Below, in pieces: positions 1 through 10,323 of a stretch of DNA of 64,000 bases. Source of the DNA: Scedosporium boydii. Lineage: Eukaryota; Ascomycota; Sordariomycetes; Microascales; Microascaceae. The notes beneath the pieces are model-generated. The model ran no database searches, was not told where the DNA came from, and saw only the letters and a program-made list of their open reading frames with translations. The stretch's first letter is position 1, and each line of letters begins with the position of its first letter. The DNA lies in contig NJFT01000062.1 in assembly GCA_002221725.1 (NCBI GenBank), positions 1 through 64,000 of the forward strand, given 5' to 3'. Made by a program: the position numbers and the translations under genes.

Positions 1-5
1 GTGTG

Positions 6-10
6 AAAAA

Positions 11-43
<33 letters not shown>
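6..43. repeat. Poly(A) tract
   Basis: Nearly pure A run broken by one TT, followed by an AT-rich taaataaata stretch. No coding sequence of a retroelement is seen next to it inside the window. Confidence 0.9.
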
Positions 44-588
44 TAAGTAATAAATAAATAAATACAGTAGCAAGACATTAGGGTAACGACTCGTACATAG
101 AACCATGAGACAGAACAGAATGATCAAGGCGGCGCGCATTTGAGCCGTCGACGCGCCTTGGCTCGCTGAGCACAATTTGTCAACAAGCTTTGCCACGCTG
201 CACGCACATGGTGGTCGCGCTTAACTTCAGCAAGCGAGGACTCGCTGAAACATGGCTTGGCCCATACGAATCTTTTTTGACCTTTGCAGGGAAACGTCAT
301 AGTTTAGAGGGAGCTTATCTGGATGGTTCGAGATCCATCCTGCACAGACAGCGTAGTAAATACTCGTTTCACTATGTAGAACATCAAAGTCTCCATGTCC
401 TGCGAGCATTGGCTAATTTCGTCATATGGTCAGACTCTGAGATATGGCTGCGCAATGTCTCCGGCGACCAGGGCCATTGACGGTACTTTTCCCGAAGTCG
501 GCGACTCATAATCAACGGACCTACCCTTCTAGTGGCAGGCAATTATTAGAAAATATGAGGAATAGATGGATTGTTGCTACGACTTTGG

Positions 589-729
589 CTGTAATAGACG
601 GACCATGGCCTCGTGCCCGTGCTCGGCGGCCCGCGAAAGTGGTGTCCAACCGTTCTCATCCCTTGCCATGATCTCAGCGCCCTTGTCAAGCAGTAGCCGG
701 ACCGTGGCATCTTGTCCGTTCTTGGCGGC
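589..729 (-). pseudogene. Ankyrin-repeat relic
   Basis: The minus strand reads 47 codons without a stop that match the ankyrin consensus: a helix pair ending in VRLLLDKGAEI, then a second repeat with NGWTPLSRAAEHGHEAMVRLL. The frame stops being ankyrin-like immediately on both sides, and there is no start codon or splice signal that would make a gene. I read it as the leftover of a longer ankyrin gene. Another ankyrin gene (58690-60992) is in the window, but I cannot tell whether the two are related. Confidence 0.6.
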
Positions 730-1139
730 ACTGGGTCAATCCAACTCTTTCCAACCCGCGTGCCTTGGAACGCAACCGCGGAGCCGAAGCAAAACGCGGG
801 CCGAATTCAAGACCGGAGCCAAGCCCGAAGACTGCCCTAATGCCAAAGTAAATTGATCCCCAAATGCATCCCGCTTCGCCTCTCCGGGAGTGCCTAACCC
901 TAAGGGCTAATTTTAGTTGGGGGTGGGGCAGGGTCCCTTTTTCGGAACCAGTTTTAGCGTCCGAGATTTGGGGGAATTTTAGGGCGTGTCGTTCTAAGGC
1001 CCGAGGACCGAGGCAGGCCAGTTTCGACAACTCTCGTTATCAGGACCACCAAGGGACAGCGCAGTTTCAATTCCAAACATCCCGACGCGACATCCCACTC
1101 CCCAGAAGTAATTATCAGACTTCCACGACCTCAGCGACC

Positions 1140-2115
1140 ATGTCGAAACTATCGCCCGGCCTCAAGGCCCTCATCAACGCGCCCTTTGCGCGCCCAAACC
1201 AAACGCCCGCCCCCGCCCGCATTCGCGGCGTCTACCAGGCCATCGCCAGCGACGCGGCAAGACGCAACGTCGGCCTCAAGCCTTGGGTGGTCTTGTGCGT
1301 ACGTGCTTCCTCGGTGGTCGCTTGCCCCGAAACATCAGAGAGCTAAACCTCCCTTCCCGCCGCAACATTTCGGCCCCGTCGCAATCAGTTTTGCTAAGCC
1401 CCCATCACAGAGCGCAGCCACCTTTACTCTCAACTCCCCCGAATCCCTAGCAATTCTCCAAGATGTCGCCTCCGACTATTCCACCTCCTCCTCGCCGCCT
1501 CTCTCTCCCGTCCAAGTAGCCGAGCTGATTCGCGAAGTCGGCCTCAAATGCATCTCCTTCAATGGCATCCCCCGCTCCATCAACTGCCTCAACGCCTTCC
1601 ACGCCTCGCTACCCGCCGAGATCACCTCCCAACTCGAGACGAAGTCCTCTCGCGCCCCGACGCCCGAGATCCTCCCGGCCATGATCGCCCGCGGCCGCGC
1701 GCTCTGGGACAGCGTGTACCGGCCGTTCGAGAACTCTCTTGTGACTAAGCTGGCGACTTCGCATCCCGACTTGCCCGTGCACATCCTCAACAGCCACTAC
1801 GCGGGGCTTCTTTCCGATCCCGACGCCGCAGTCCGTGGCAACCTAGCCTCTACGGGCCGCGTTCTGACAAGTGTCATCGCCCTTGCCTGCCTCCGCTCCC
1901 AGACTGGCGTTGGGCCCCAGGTGCTGAGCCACGTGTTTGGTCTACGCAAGGCCATCGAGGATGGGTCGTATAAGGCGCCCGGTCAAGAGGTTGTGGAAGG
2001 TGCTGAGTGGTTGGCGACTGATGAGGGGAGTGAGTGGATCTTGAGAACGATTGATGCTATTTCTCGGGCACTCGGTGGAGTGAACTTTGCTGCGGATCCC
2101 CAGGCCAAGCTATGA
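1140..2115 (+). CDS. AhpD-like conserved fungal protein
   Basis: Two exons, 1140-1298 and 1411-2115, joined by a 112-bp intron (donor GTACGT, acceptor CACAG) in phase 0, giving 287 residues. The start MSKLSPGLKAL is the first ATG of the open frame. The pattern (ELIREVGLKCISFNGIPR, then RGRALWDSIY-like, HILNSHYAGLLSD, and TGVGPQVLSHVFGLRK) matches a conserved fungal family that is usually annotated as AhpD-like/carboxymuconolactone decarboxylase-like. The CXXC redox pair of true AhpD is not visible, so peroxidase-linked activity should not be assumed. The family assignment is from memory of these motifs. Another donor at GTGCGT (1295) is out of phase with the acceptor. Confidence 0.7.
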
Positions 2116-2459
2116 GTGGATTGTCCTGGAGCATGCTGTATATTGAGGCCGAGAGTCGTATCGTTGTATCCATATGAGAACCGTTCCTTCGCGTGGTCCA
2201 GAAGAGGGCGAGAATAGATCTGCCGCAATCAATTAGACTTCCAATACAATGTAAGCGTCGATATCGTTTCATCATGCCATGAGGAGCCAGCGTATTGTGA
2301 AAGAAGTAGCGTAGAAAGCACTGATAAAAGTTGTTTCTAGTTACGTAGTGAACAAAACAAGTTCTGTGGCGCATGGGGCCATGTCCTACTAAGAATCAAC
2401 CGCCCGCATCTTATTGCCTTCTTAATATTATTGTCTAGTACATATCTATAGTTTAAACT
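2116..2459. other. Convergent intergenic region
   Basis: About 340 bp between the 3' ends of the AhpD-like gene and the CoA-transferase gene. It must hold both 3' UTRs and poly(A) sites. No gene is seen. Confidence 0.6.
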
Positions 2460-4432
2460 CTACTCCATCAGTTTCAGATCGCTGGCGACTGTAAAGCCCG
2501 CCTCTGTTTTAGCCCTGACCTCCTCAACTTCCACACCCGGCGCGATCTCGGTCAATGTCAAAGTGCCTGCCTTGCGGTCGACCTGGAATACACACTACGC
2601 GGATCCCGTTAGCCCAGGGAGAAAAAAAAGAAACTCAACGGACGACAAAATACTACATACCAAATCGGTAATGATGGTGCTGACGACCTTGGCACCAGTC
2701 AAAGGCAAGTTACACTTCTGCACAATCTTGGGGCTGCCGTCCTTGGCCACATGCTCAGTAGCGATGACGATCTTCGTGCCATCGGGGTTGCTGACAAGGT
2801 CCATAGCGCCGCCCATTCCCTTCATGACTTTTCCGGGGATCATGTAGTTGGCGAGGTCGCCGGCGGCGCTGACCTGCAGGGCACCGAGCACAGAGACGTC
2901 AACGTGTCCGCCGCGGATCATGCCGAACGACTCGGACGAGTCGAAGGTGGCCGCACCTGGCACTAACGTAACTGTCTCCTTGCCAGCGTTGACGATGTCG
3001 GGGTCGGCTTCGGCTTCGCTGGAGGGGTAGGGGCCCATGCCCAGGATGCCGTTCTCGGATTGCAGCCAAACTTTCCTGTCGGGTGGCAGGAAGGACGGCG
3101 CGAGGGTCGGGATGCCAACGCCTAGGTTCACGTAATAGCCTTCTTTCAGCTCTTGCGCCGTTCGGCGGGCGATGCGGTTGCGCTTGGCTTGGGCGTCGCT
3201 GATTGTTGTGGATGAGGCCGAGGAAGAAGACTGGGAAGCTAGCTTGAGAATTTCAATCAGCTTGGGTTGGGTAGCCGGAACGATTCGATCGACGAAGATT
3301 CCAGGTAGGTCGACGGAGCTTGGTTCGATCGATCCTATGGGCACAATATTTTCCGCTTCGACGATGGTCAGTTTGGCAGCTTTGGCCATGATAGGGCCAA
3401 AAGACTTGGTCGTGTATCTGCGAAAAGAGTTCGTTGAGTTCATAGTTCTGTCACACGCGTGGGATGGAGGGCCTGGTTTGTCAAAACGCACCGGAACACG
3501 CAGTTCCCTGCCTCATCGACCTTCCAGGCACGTAGGATGGCGACATCGCCAGGTAGGGCCTTTTCCAGGAGGTACGTCCTGCCGTTGAACTCCCTCGCCT
3601 CGCGCTCCCTGCCGCGCTCAAGGACTTTGCCAGTGGCGTCGAGTCGGACGGGGATGTCGCCGGTCTGGAGAAGCGAGTCTAGAAGACATCATAGTCAGCG
3701 TCTCAAGAACCCCCCTTTACCCACATGGTTTTGGAAACCGTCGTGAGCTCTATCAAATTGGGATTTTGTGCGGTTTCTGCTTACGAGCTCCGGTTGGTGT
3801 GAAGAAAGCAGGGATGCCAGCACCCGCAGCCCGGATGCGCTCGGCCAAAGTGCCCTGCGGACACAGCTCGACGCCAATCTCACCGGTGAGGTACTTCTTC
3901 TCGAGAATCTTGTTGTTGCCCAGGAAAGAAATGATGAGGCGCTCGAGCTGGCCCGACTTGACCAGGACGGAGAGGCCGCCCAGGCCTTCTTTACCCGCGT
4001 TGTTCGATACGGCTGTCAGGGACTGGAGGGATGGGCCACGGCGTTCGATTGCTGCGATTAGGGTCTCTTTTACGAATTGAGAAAATTAAATAGTCAGCCA
4101 ATGCCTTCCTTGGGAGCGAGGCGGAGGCAGGGCATACCAGGGACGCCGCACAGGCCGAAACCCGAGCTTAGGATGGTCGAGCCGCTCTTAATGTCGGCGA
4201 CGGCTAAGTCGGCCGAGTCAAATACCTTGGACGCTCCTCCTTTCACCGTCTGCGCCTGCGCCGGTGTCGACCACCGCGCTCTGCTGGTGGTGAATGTTCG
4301 ACAAACCGCAAGACCACCCCGCCCGACGCAAAATCCTAGCAGCGGTCGCGCATCCGCCGCGCGGGGCTGGGCAATTGAGTGCCGGACGCTCCAGAGAACG
4401 CGGGTCACCATGGCGGGTTGCCTTCGTCCCAT
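2460..4432 (-). CDS. Mitochondrial succinyl-CoA:3-ketoacid CoA-transferase (SCOT)
   Basis: Transfers CoA between succinyl-CoA and acetoacetate in the mitochondrial matrix (EC 2.8.3.5). Five exons: 4138-4432, 3785-4066, 3492-3678, 2661-3417 and 2460-2594. All introns are GT-AG of 66-106 bp, and the exons sum to 551 residues. An Arg/Ser-rich, acid-poor N terminus is a plausible mitochondrial presequence, and a second in-frame ATG at 4411 would also keep it. The alpha domain has [19 protein letters not shown] and [23 protein letters not shown]. The beta domain has [19 protein letters not shown] and the active-site glutamate in [13 protein letters not shown] (about residue 376), then [14 protein letters not shown] and [11 protein letters not shown]. 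Length and domain order are those of a full eukaryotic SCOT with both halves fused. No lesion is seen. Confidence 0.95.
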
Positions 4433-5267
4433 GGTGCTAGGGAGCTGAGGTGCGTGAGGTCGGCTTCTAGGGAAAGCGAGATACAGCGAAGGACGGATAA
4501 GGGGCCAAGACGTCTTGCTCTTAGAGAACCCTGGAGAGCGAGACCTCGAATAGAGCCTCAAGATGGGTGAATTTAACAAAGATGAAAAAAAAAGAAAAAA
4601 AATTCCACAGTGAGAATTTCACTAATGATTTCTCCATCAAGGCACCTATTCTCCGACCGTTATTTCTCAAGATTAAGAGACGATGTCAATGGGCAAAGCG
4701 TGCCGTCCGCGTCATGGCTTGGGGTTTCGGAGACAAAAATAGATTCCGATGGGGGTAACGAAAAACGGCCAACTCTACCAGCGTCAGAGATCAATGATGC
4801 CGAACATCGGCAATTTTCCCCCTCTCGCTTACTAGAAAGCGAGAGTGGAGGACTGCTCGAGAGCGCATTCGCCAGCTCTAGTGGTCAATGAGCCGGCTCT
4901 GGCGCCGAGTCCTGTTGTTCCTGGACAGCACGCGGTAGAGACCACCACTAATTCGGTTGATTGAGGGTTGACCTTTATCTAAGCTGTTACTCGAGACTAT
5001 AATGGCTACAGAAAGATCATAGCATCGCACTCTCGTGTGGATCGAGTCTTTCCTTTTGTGCATCCTCCACTCCACCCTCAACCACACCCGATGCGAAACA
5101 CGGAGCAGTGACACGAACGGATGCCAAATATGGGAAAATAAGAAGTGCAAAAAAAAAGGATATAAATAAAAAGAAGTGGAAAAATCGACAATTGGAATCA
5201 ACGCTCGTTGGTGAAGATGGAGAAACCGGGAAAAAGAAAGCAAGAAAAATGACAAAAATAATTGGAG
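4433..5267. other. Intergenic region upstream of SCOT
   Basis: Should contain the SCOT promoter near 4433-4700. An A-rich stretch lies at 4583-4603 and another at 5150-5185. No convincing coding frame. Confidence 0.5.
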
Positions 5268-5339
5268 AACCCCTCGCGGGGCTCGAACCCGCAACCTTTA
5301 GATTAGAAGTCTAACGCGCTACCATTGCGCCAGAGGGGC
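5268..5339 (-). tRNA. tRNA-Arg(TCT)
   Basis: On the minus strand the sequence folds as a complete 72-nt cloverleaf. The acceptor stem GCCCCTC pairs with GAGGGGT, the D arm is GCGCAATGGTAGCGC, the anticodon stem is TTAGA/TCTAA with loop CTTCTAA (anticodon TCT), and the T arm is GCGGGTTCGAGCCCCGC. There is no intron. An A/T-rich leader and a short pyrimidine run follow on the minus strand, as expected for Pol III. It decodes AGA. Confidence 0.93.
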
Positions 5340-5719
5340 TGGCTTGGCGAAGAATGAGCATTTGACGCATCACGAGAGAGGGTTCAAGTAGAACCTATGA
5401 TATCTGATATCTTCAGCTCTGTCCCACGGCAGCCCCGACAACCTCACGACTTGGAATTTCAATGTCGTGATCGACTTAATTCTTATCATTTCGGGTAGGC
5501 AGCTTGTCGAATGAAATGTATCCGCAGTCTGAAAGAGTAGAGGGAAAAGGCTCCCTCAATAAAGAAGAATTGCCATTGCGAAATAAGCGAGAGAGGCATC
5601 CTGTTATTAAGAAGGCTTCATGATATAGATATAAACGAGTGGAATAACGAGTGGTATTGGTAGTATTGGTATCGCATCACTATAAAAGCTGCTGCGAGAT
5701 ATGAGGCAACTAGCTATTA
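5340..5719. other. Intergenic region between tRNA-Arg and the MFS gene
   Basis: Contains the 5' flank of the tRNA and the 3' UTR of the MFS gene. AT-rich around 5580-5720. No gene seen. Confidence 0.5.
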
Positions 5720-7485
5720 TTACACAAGGTATCTGAATCCCTTGCCGATATATGTCTCACCAGCCGCCTCCGCCTCCCTCTCCTTAACCTCAAGTTTGCG
5801 ATTCTCTCGCTTAAGAACAACATGAAGGACTGTGCTAGCAATAATAGCCATCAACGCCATACCCGCATTCACGCTAAAGGCAAGGACGAACCTTGGCCCA
5901 GCATTATTAGGATATAGGTACGATCCGTAGATGCTACAGATAGTAGAGAAGGCGTTGTTGAATGCAACTGCGGCCGCACGCTTAGCTGCGGGACGATATA
6001 TGGTATTTGCTGTCCAAACCATGGACATGTTGAACCCCGTGTAAATGCCAGGAAGCATAATCATAGCGCCAAAGTACCGTGGGCCAATACCTGTAGCGGC
6101 CGCCGAGATGATGAACCCGAGGAGAGAACATGACAGCGGTAGAATGGTATGCCAGTAACGTTCCTGCGTACGGTCCGCATTCCATGACACGGTGGCACAG
6201 ACGATACAGGCGAGGAGGTAAGGGGGTGCGGTCAACAACAACGTCGTGATGCGATCCTTGCCAAGGCTGGCTACGACGGTGGGGAAGAAGGCGTTAATGG
6301 CAATCGAGGAAGCAGCGCCATACACAATAACGACGAGGATCCAGTTGATAGGATCACGCATCAGCATCTTGAAGCCGTCAAAAAGCGGCTGCTCCTCAGA
6401 AGATGTCCAATCTTCTTCACCGGCGGCATCGACCTCCATGCGCCAAAGCGCTAGCGCTCGCTCCTGGTCCGTCAACCACTTGGTGTTGGCAGGGAAATCA
6501 GGCAGGATGAAGAAAGCGCCGATGGCAATCGCCACGGTAATCGACCCTTCGATTATGAAGACCCAGCGCCAGGCGAGGAGACCGGCTGCCCCGTCCATCC
6601 CGCCGGTAATTCCTGCGGCGATAAGGCCGGAGAAGGCGCCCGAGAGCATGGAGCCGCTGTAGAAAAGGCCGGTTCGGACGCCTAGCTCCTTACGAACATA
6701 CCATGCACTGAGAGTCGCGAGTGCGCCTTGCAACCGGGCGTCAGAGGGTGCTCGTGTTAGGGTGAGAAAAGATATGAGCCGACAACTTACCAGGATAGAA
6801 AGCTGCTTCAACGAAACCTAAGAAGAACCGCGTCGCTAGAAGGCCACCAAAGTTCTGAGCTGCTCCACTACAAGCGCAGAGCACTCCCTATTACACAGTG
6901 GATGTCTAGTGAGCATAAAGGCCTTCTTCGAGTTGTCTAGTTAAACTTACCCAAACGCTCATACAGAACGTCAAATATGCAGCGGGTCTTCCAATCTTAT
7001 TCAGGATCATGTTGGAAGGGACTTGCATGAGAATATACCCCACAAAAAGGATGGACACGCAAGTCTAAACTGCATTAGAAACTAGGTAGATGCTTTTTTT
7101 TTGGCACATGTGGTGCTTACCTGAAACTGGTTAGGTCCGAGGCGAAGATCGTTCTCAAGACCTCCTAGTCGAGCGGCTCCGATTGCATTCCTGAAGCATG
7201 TAAGTCCACTTCCCGATGTTGACTGCATGAAAAGAGTTTGAAATACCTATCCAAGTAATTCATAATGTAGATTAACCCTAGCGTAGGAAGGAGTCGAAAG
7301 TCGATTTTTCGGAGGAGCTTCTTCTCTAGAGCCCCGAGCTCCTCGCCTGAGAGGTTTCTGAGAATCTCTGGTTTCTGTATGGGGGTATTGGTCAGACTTT
7401 GCGTCTTGCCACTGCGCTTGTCGTCCCCATCAACAGAGATATGGGTGACGTCAGTCGCTTCGGTTGATTTCATCTTGGTCGCCAT
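5720..7485 (-). CDS. MFS permease, anion:cation symporter (Dal5/allantoate-like) type
   Basis: Plasma-membrane transporter of the major facilitator superfamily. Five exons: 7247-7485, 7121-7190, 6951-7064, 6791-6887 and 5720-6726. The introns are 56, 56, 63 and 64 bp, and the protein is 508 residues. The N-terminal cytosolic part ends in EKKLLRKIDFRLLPTLGLIYIMNYLDR, the start of TM1 in the ACS family, followed by NAIGAARLGGLENDL. TM2-4 carry VGYILMQVPSNMILNKIGRP, a typical ACS signature, and GFVEAAFYPG. The C-terminal half has six more hydrophobic segments and the sequence YRPAAKRAAAVAFNNA. The substrate is likely an organic anion such as an allantoate- or carboxylate-like compound, but the sequence does not fix it. 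It is divergent from the FAD oxidase (8248) across 762 bp, so the two may share control. Confidence 0.93.
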
Positions 7486-8247
7486 GATCGCAGAGGTTTC
7501 CGGTAAGAGATGCGGCAACACTGAGAAAGACGAAGAAAAAAAAAAAAAGAGGTAATTGTGAAAGTGATTGGCAGCTGACGCTCGCCGCTATATACCCGCT
7601 GCCGCCAGGACCATCCCGAAGAGAACCACGCTTTCACTTGTTTGGTATAAGAGTGTGTTGCTTGGTGCTGTCCGGGTATTCATGGCCTAGGAATTCACTG
7701 AGGCCTTGAGAACAACGCACAGTAATCAAACTGAGGGGGAAAAAACATTATCACGAATCGACCACCCATTGCGACGTCAGTATCGGCCTTTTATGCAAGT
7801 TTGCCGGTGTTGGGACAGCCGGATTGTGGGGAAACGACGCTAGCCGACCTGTGCGGTGTCATTTCGGCCGCTAACGCGAGCAAGCCGAAGACGAGGCGAC
7901 GCGACCTCCTGGGATAAGGGGATAAGCGACGTCCCCAGATAAACCCGTGGGAGATAGCCTCCTGGAGCGAATGATGATACGAAGCACATCGGTGCAATCA
8001 TTGGTTGTTTGATCAAAGTTGGATTCATATCAGGATGTCGCGTAGTGGGCTTGATGCGGGGGGGCAGATGAGAAGCAGGATCAGCTCCACATTTTCATCG
8101 GCTTGATAGACTGGTTTCCCGAAGGCACGACGGAACTCACTAGGAGTAGGCGTCGTGTATATAAATCTCGTAGCCGACATGCCCTAGCTAGACTCGATAA
8201 GGTGTAAGACTGAGAATTGTTTCCCAATCCATTTGGCGGATATCATC
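7486..8247. promoter_or_regulatory. Bidirectional promoter region of MFS permease and FAD oxidase
   Basis: 762 bp between the two divergent start codons with no coding frame of interest. A TATA-like tatataaa lies at 8157-8164, about 85 bp before the oxidase ATG. On the other side, tatataccc at 7590-7598 lies about 105 bp before the MFS ATG. Shared regulation is an inference from the layout. Confidence 0.5.
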
Positions 8248-9721
8248 ATGACCAAGCCTTCTGTTCTCATCGTGGGTGGCGGTGTCTTCGGCACCTCAAC
8301 CGCCTACCACCTTTCCCTCCGCGGGTATGACCGCGTTACAGTCCTGGACCGCTTTCACGCACCATCCATGGACTCAGCCGCCACAGACCTCAACAAGGTC
8401 GTGCGAGCAGATTACCCCAACCCCCTTTATACCAAACTTGGTCTCGAAGCCATGAACATATGGAAGGATCCCAAGTCCATTTTCGCGGGCATGTATCGCG
8501 AGACTGGTTGGATCATGGCGGCGCACAGCATGACGCGGGGTTGGCTTGAAAGCGCCCGACAGACGGCGAAAAAGGCGGGGAGGGAGGGCGTCACATACAT
8601 GACTGCCGACGAAATGAAGAAGAAATGGCCGGCGCTTACTGGGGACTTCCCAGGCTGGACCAACCTATACAGCCCCGCCGCTGGTTGGGTAAGTGGTTAA
8701 TCGGGGCATCGGATCCTGCGTGAAAGCTAAGGCGCGGAAGTAGGCACCGTCCGGACAAGCGCTCCTCCGAATGGCAAATGCTGCGCGGAGTCAGGGCGTG
8801 ACTTACATTTGCGGCGACAGAGGCTTCGCGAAGCAGCTGTTCTATGACGGAGACGGAACATGTCGGGGAGTAATCACGGCAGACGGCACCGTACATCGCG
8901 CGGATCTGGTGGTGCTCGCTACTGGCGCCAACACAGCAACGTTGGTGGACGCCAAGACGGAAGTCGTTGCGCAGACTTCTGTTATTTGCGTCATCGAGCT
9001 GGAGCCGCATGAAATTGAGAAGTACCGTAATATTCCGATTATTGACGACTTCGAGCAAGGCGCGTTCCATGTATTTTGTCCGTATTATTCCTATTTACTA
9101 ATCGCTTCGCAGGCATTATCTTCCCACCCGATGAGAATGGCCTGATTAAGCTATGCAGCTGCCGCTGTCTTACCAATTATAAGAATAAGGTGCTTCCAGG
9201 TGCTTCGATTCTTCACTCTCTTGGTGACTACCCACATGATGGCTGTCCCAAGGAAATCGAGGATGAAATGCGAAGATTTGTTCGAGAGATGATTCCGGAG
9301 CTAGGCGATCGGCCATTTATCTCGACCAAACTCTGCTGGTGAGTGCCTGATGCAAAATGCGCAGCCTGTGTCGATACCGTGAATTTGCTAACGGACCCGA
9401 TGCCGTAGGGACGGGATGGCGGGAGATCTAAACTTCCGCATCTGCCCATACCCTGAAACCAAGAACCTCTTCGTCGCTACGATTGGGTCCAACCATGGCT
9501 TCAAATTCCTCCCCGTAATCGGAAAATACGTCGCCGATATGCTCGAGGGTAAGCTCGGCCAGGAATGGCTGGATTTGTGGAAGTGGAAGCACGGCAAGGT
9601 TCCCGAAGATTTTCAGGACCCTCACCCATGGCCCTTGAGGGATATCTCGGAACTCTCTGGTTGGAAGGGCAGGAACGCGCAAGGGCACGGGAGGTTGCCC
9701 TGGACGTGGAGTCGGCTTTGA
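8248..9721 (+). CDS. FAD-dependent amine oxidase (fructosyl amino acid/sarcosine/pipecolate oxidase family)
   Basis: Flavoenzyme of the DAO superfamily that oxidises secondary amines to imines with release of H2O2. Four exons: 8248-8688, 8744-9059, 9113-9338 and 9409-9721, giving 431 residues. The Rossmann dinucleotide motif VLIVGGGVFGTSTAYHLS is at the N terminus, followed by LDRFHAPS and AATDLNKVVRADY, a motif shared by amadoriases and sarcosine/pipecolate oxidases. The C terminus has KLCW (the position of the cysteine that binds FAD covalently in relatives) and SNHGFKFLPVIGKYVADML. Intron 2 appears to start with GC (9060) rather than GT. A GT donor at 9078 also keeps the frame but leaves a 35-bp intron and six extra residues. 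The neighbouring permease and Zn2Cys6 gene suggest uptake and breakdown of an amino-acid derivative. The exact substrate is not determined. Confidence 0.9.
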
Positions 9722-10323
9722 AAACACCCTGACTACTTGGTAAGATTAGAACAGTAAAAGCTGAGAACATTGGAATAATCATAGGCCCATTCGTATCATT
9801 GAATCATTGATGACCAACCCCTTAACCCCGTATCCATAGTACCTGGTAATCGCTGTCGAAAATTGATTCCTCGCTTCCCTTAGTTTACATTTGATGGACT
9901 TCGTTTTACCCCGCGTTTTACTGGGGGAGGGGGTTGCGCTAGGGCGGTGTAAACTAGTACATACGTACACCAATGATCCTTGTCTATCAGCAGAGGTTAC
10001 TAAGTTACTGGGTTTACTTCGTATGTACGAAGTACTTCGTACCCATTGATGATTAGGGCGCTAGTGCATTCATTGCTGTGGACCTTCATTGTTCATTGTT
10101 TGTACTTGTCCGTCTTGGCGCCCCACGGAACGGGGCTCCACCCTTATCTTGGGGAAGGAAGTCCCCACCTGCCGCCCGCCATTTCCAATTCTCGGTTCGC
10201 CCTTCTCTCACTCTTCAGCGAAAACGTCGAAGCAATATCGCTATCAATCCGACCCACTCTAGTTGATGTCGCATATCTGGAACCTCATTCTCGTGTGGTG
10301 ATATGGCAACACGATGTAGAACC
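9722..10323. other. Intergenic region with clustered TACTTCGTA motifs
   Basis: Lies between the oxidase stop and the regulator start. At 10015-10041 three copies of TACTTCGTA or its complement TACGAAGTA overlap or abut, forming a near-perfect inverted repeat. Otherwise no gene is seen. The 3' half is the presumed promoter of the regulator. Confidence 0.6.

Larger units (their letters stand above)
1..1139. other. Intergenic left edge
   Basis: Holds the poly(A) tract at the edge and an ankyrin-coding relic on the minus strand (589-729). No other reading frame here looks like a protein I recognise, and short frames on both strands lack start context or continuity. Confidence 0.5.

Noticed and set aside
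6..43. Poly(A) tract as the tail of a LINE-like element
   Set aside because: No reverse transcriptase, target-site duplication or other element sequence is visible next to it within the window.
1295..1410. Donor GTGCGT at 1295 for the AhpD-like gene
   Set aside because: It leaves the codon phase incompatible with the acceptor at 1410. GTACGT at 1299 keeps the frame.
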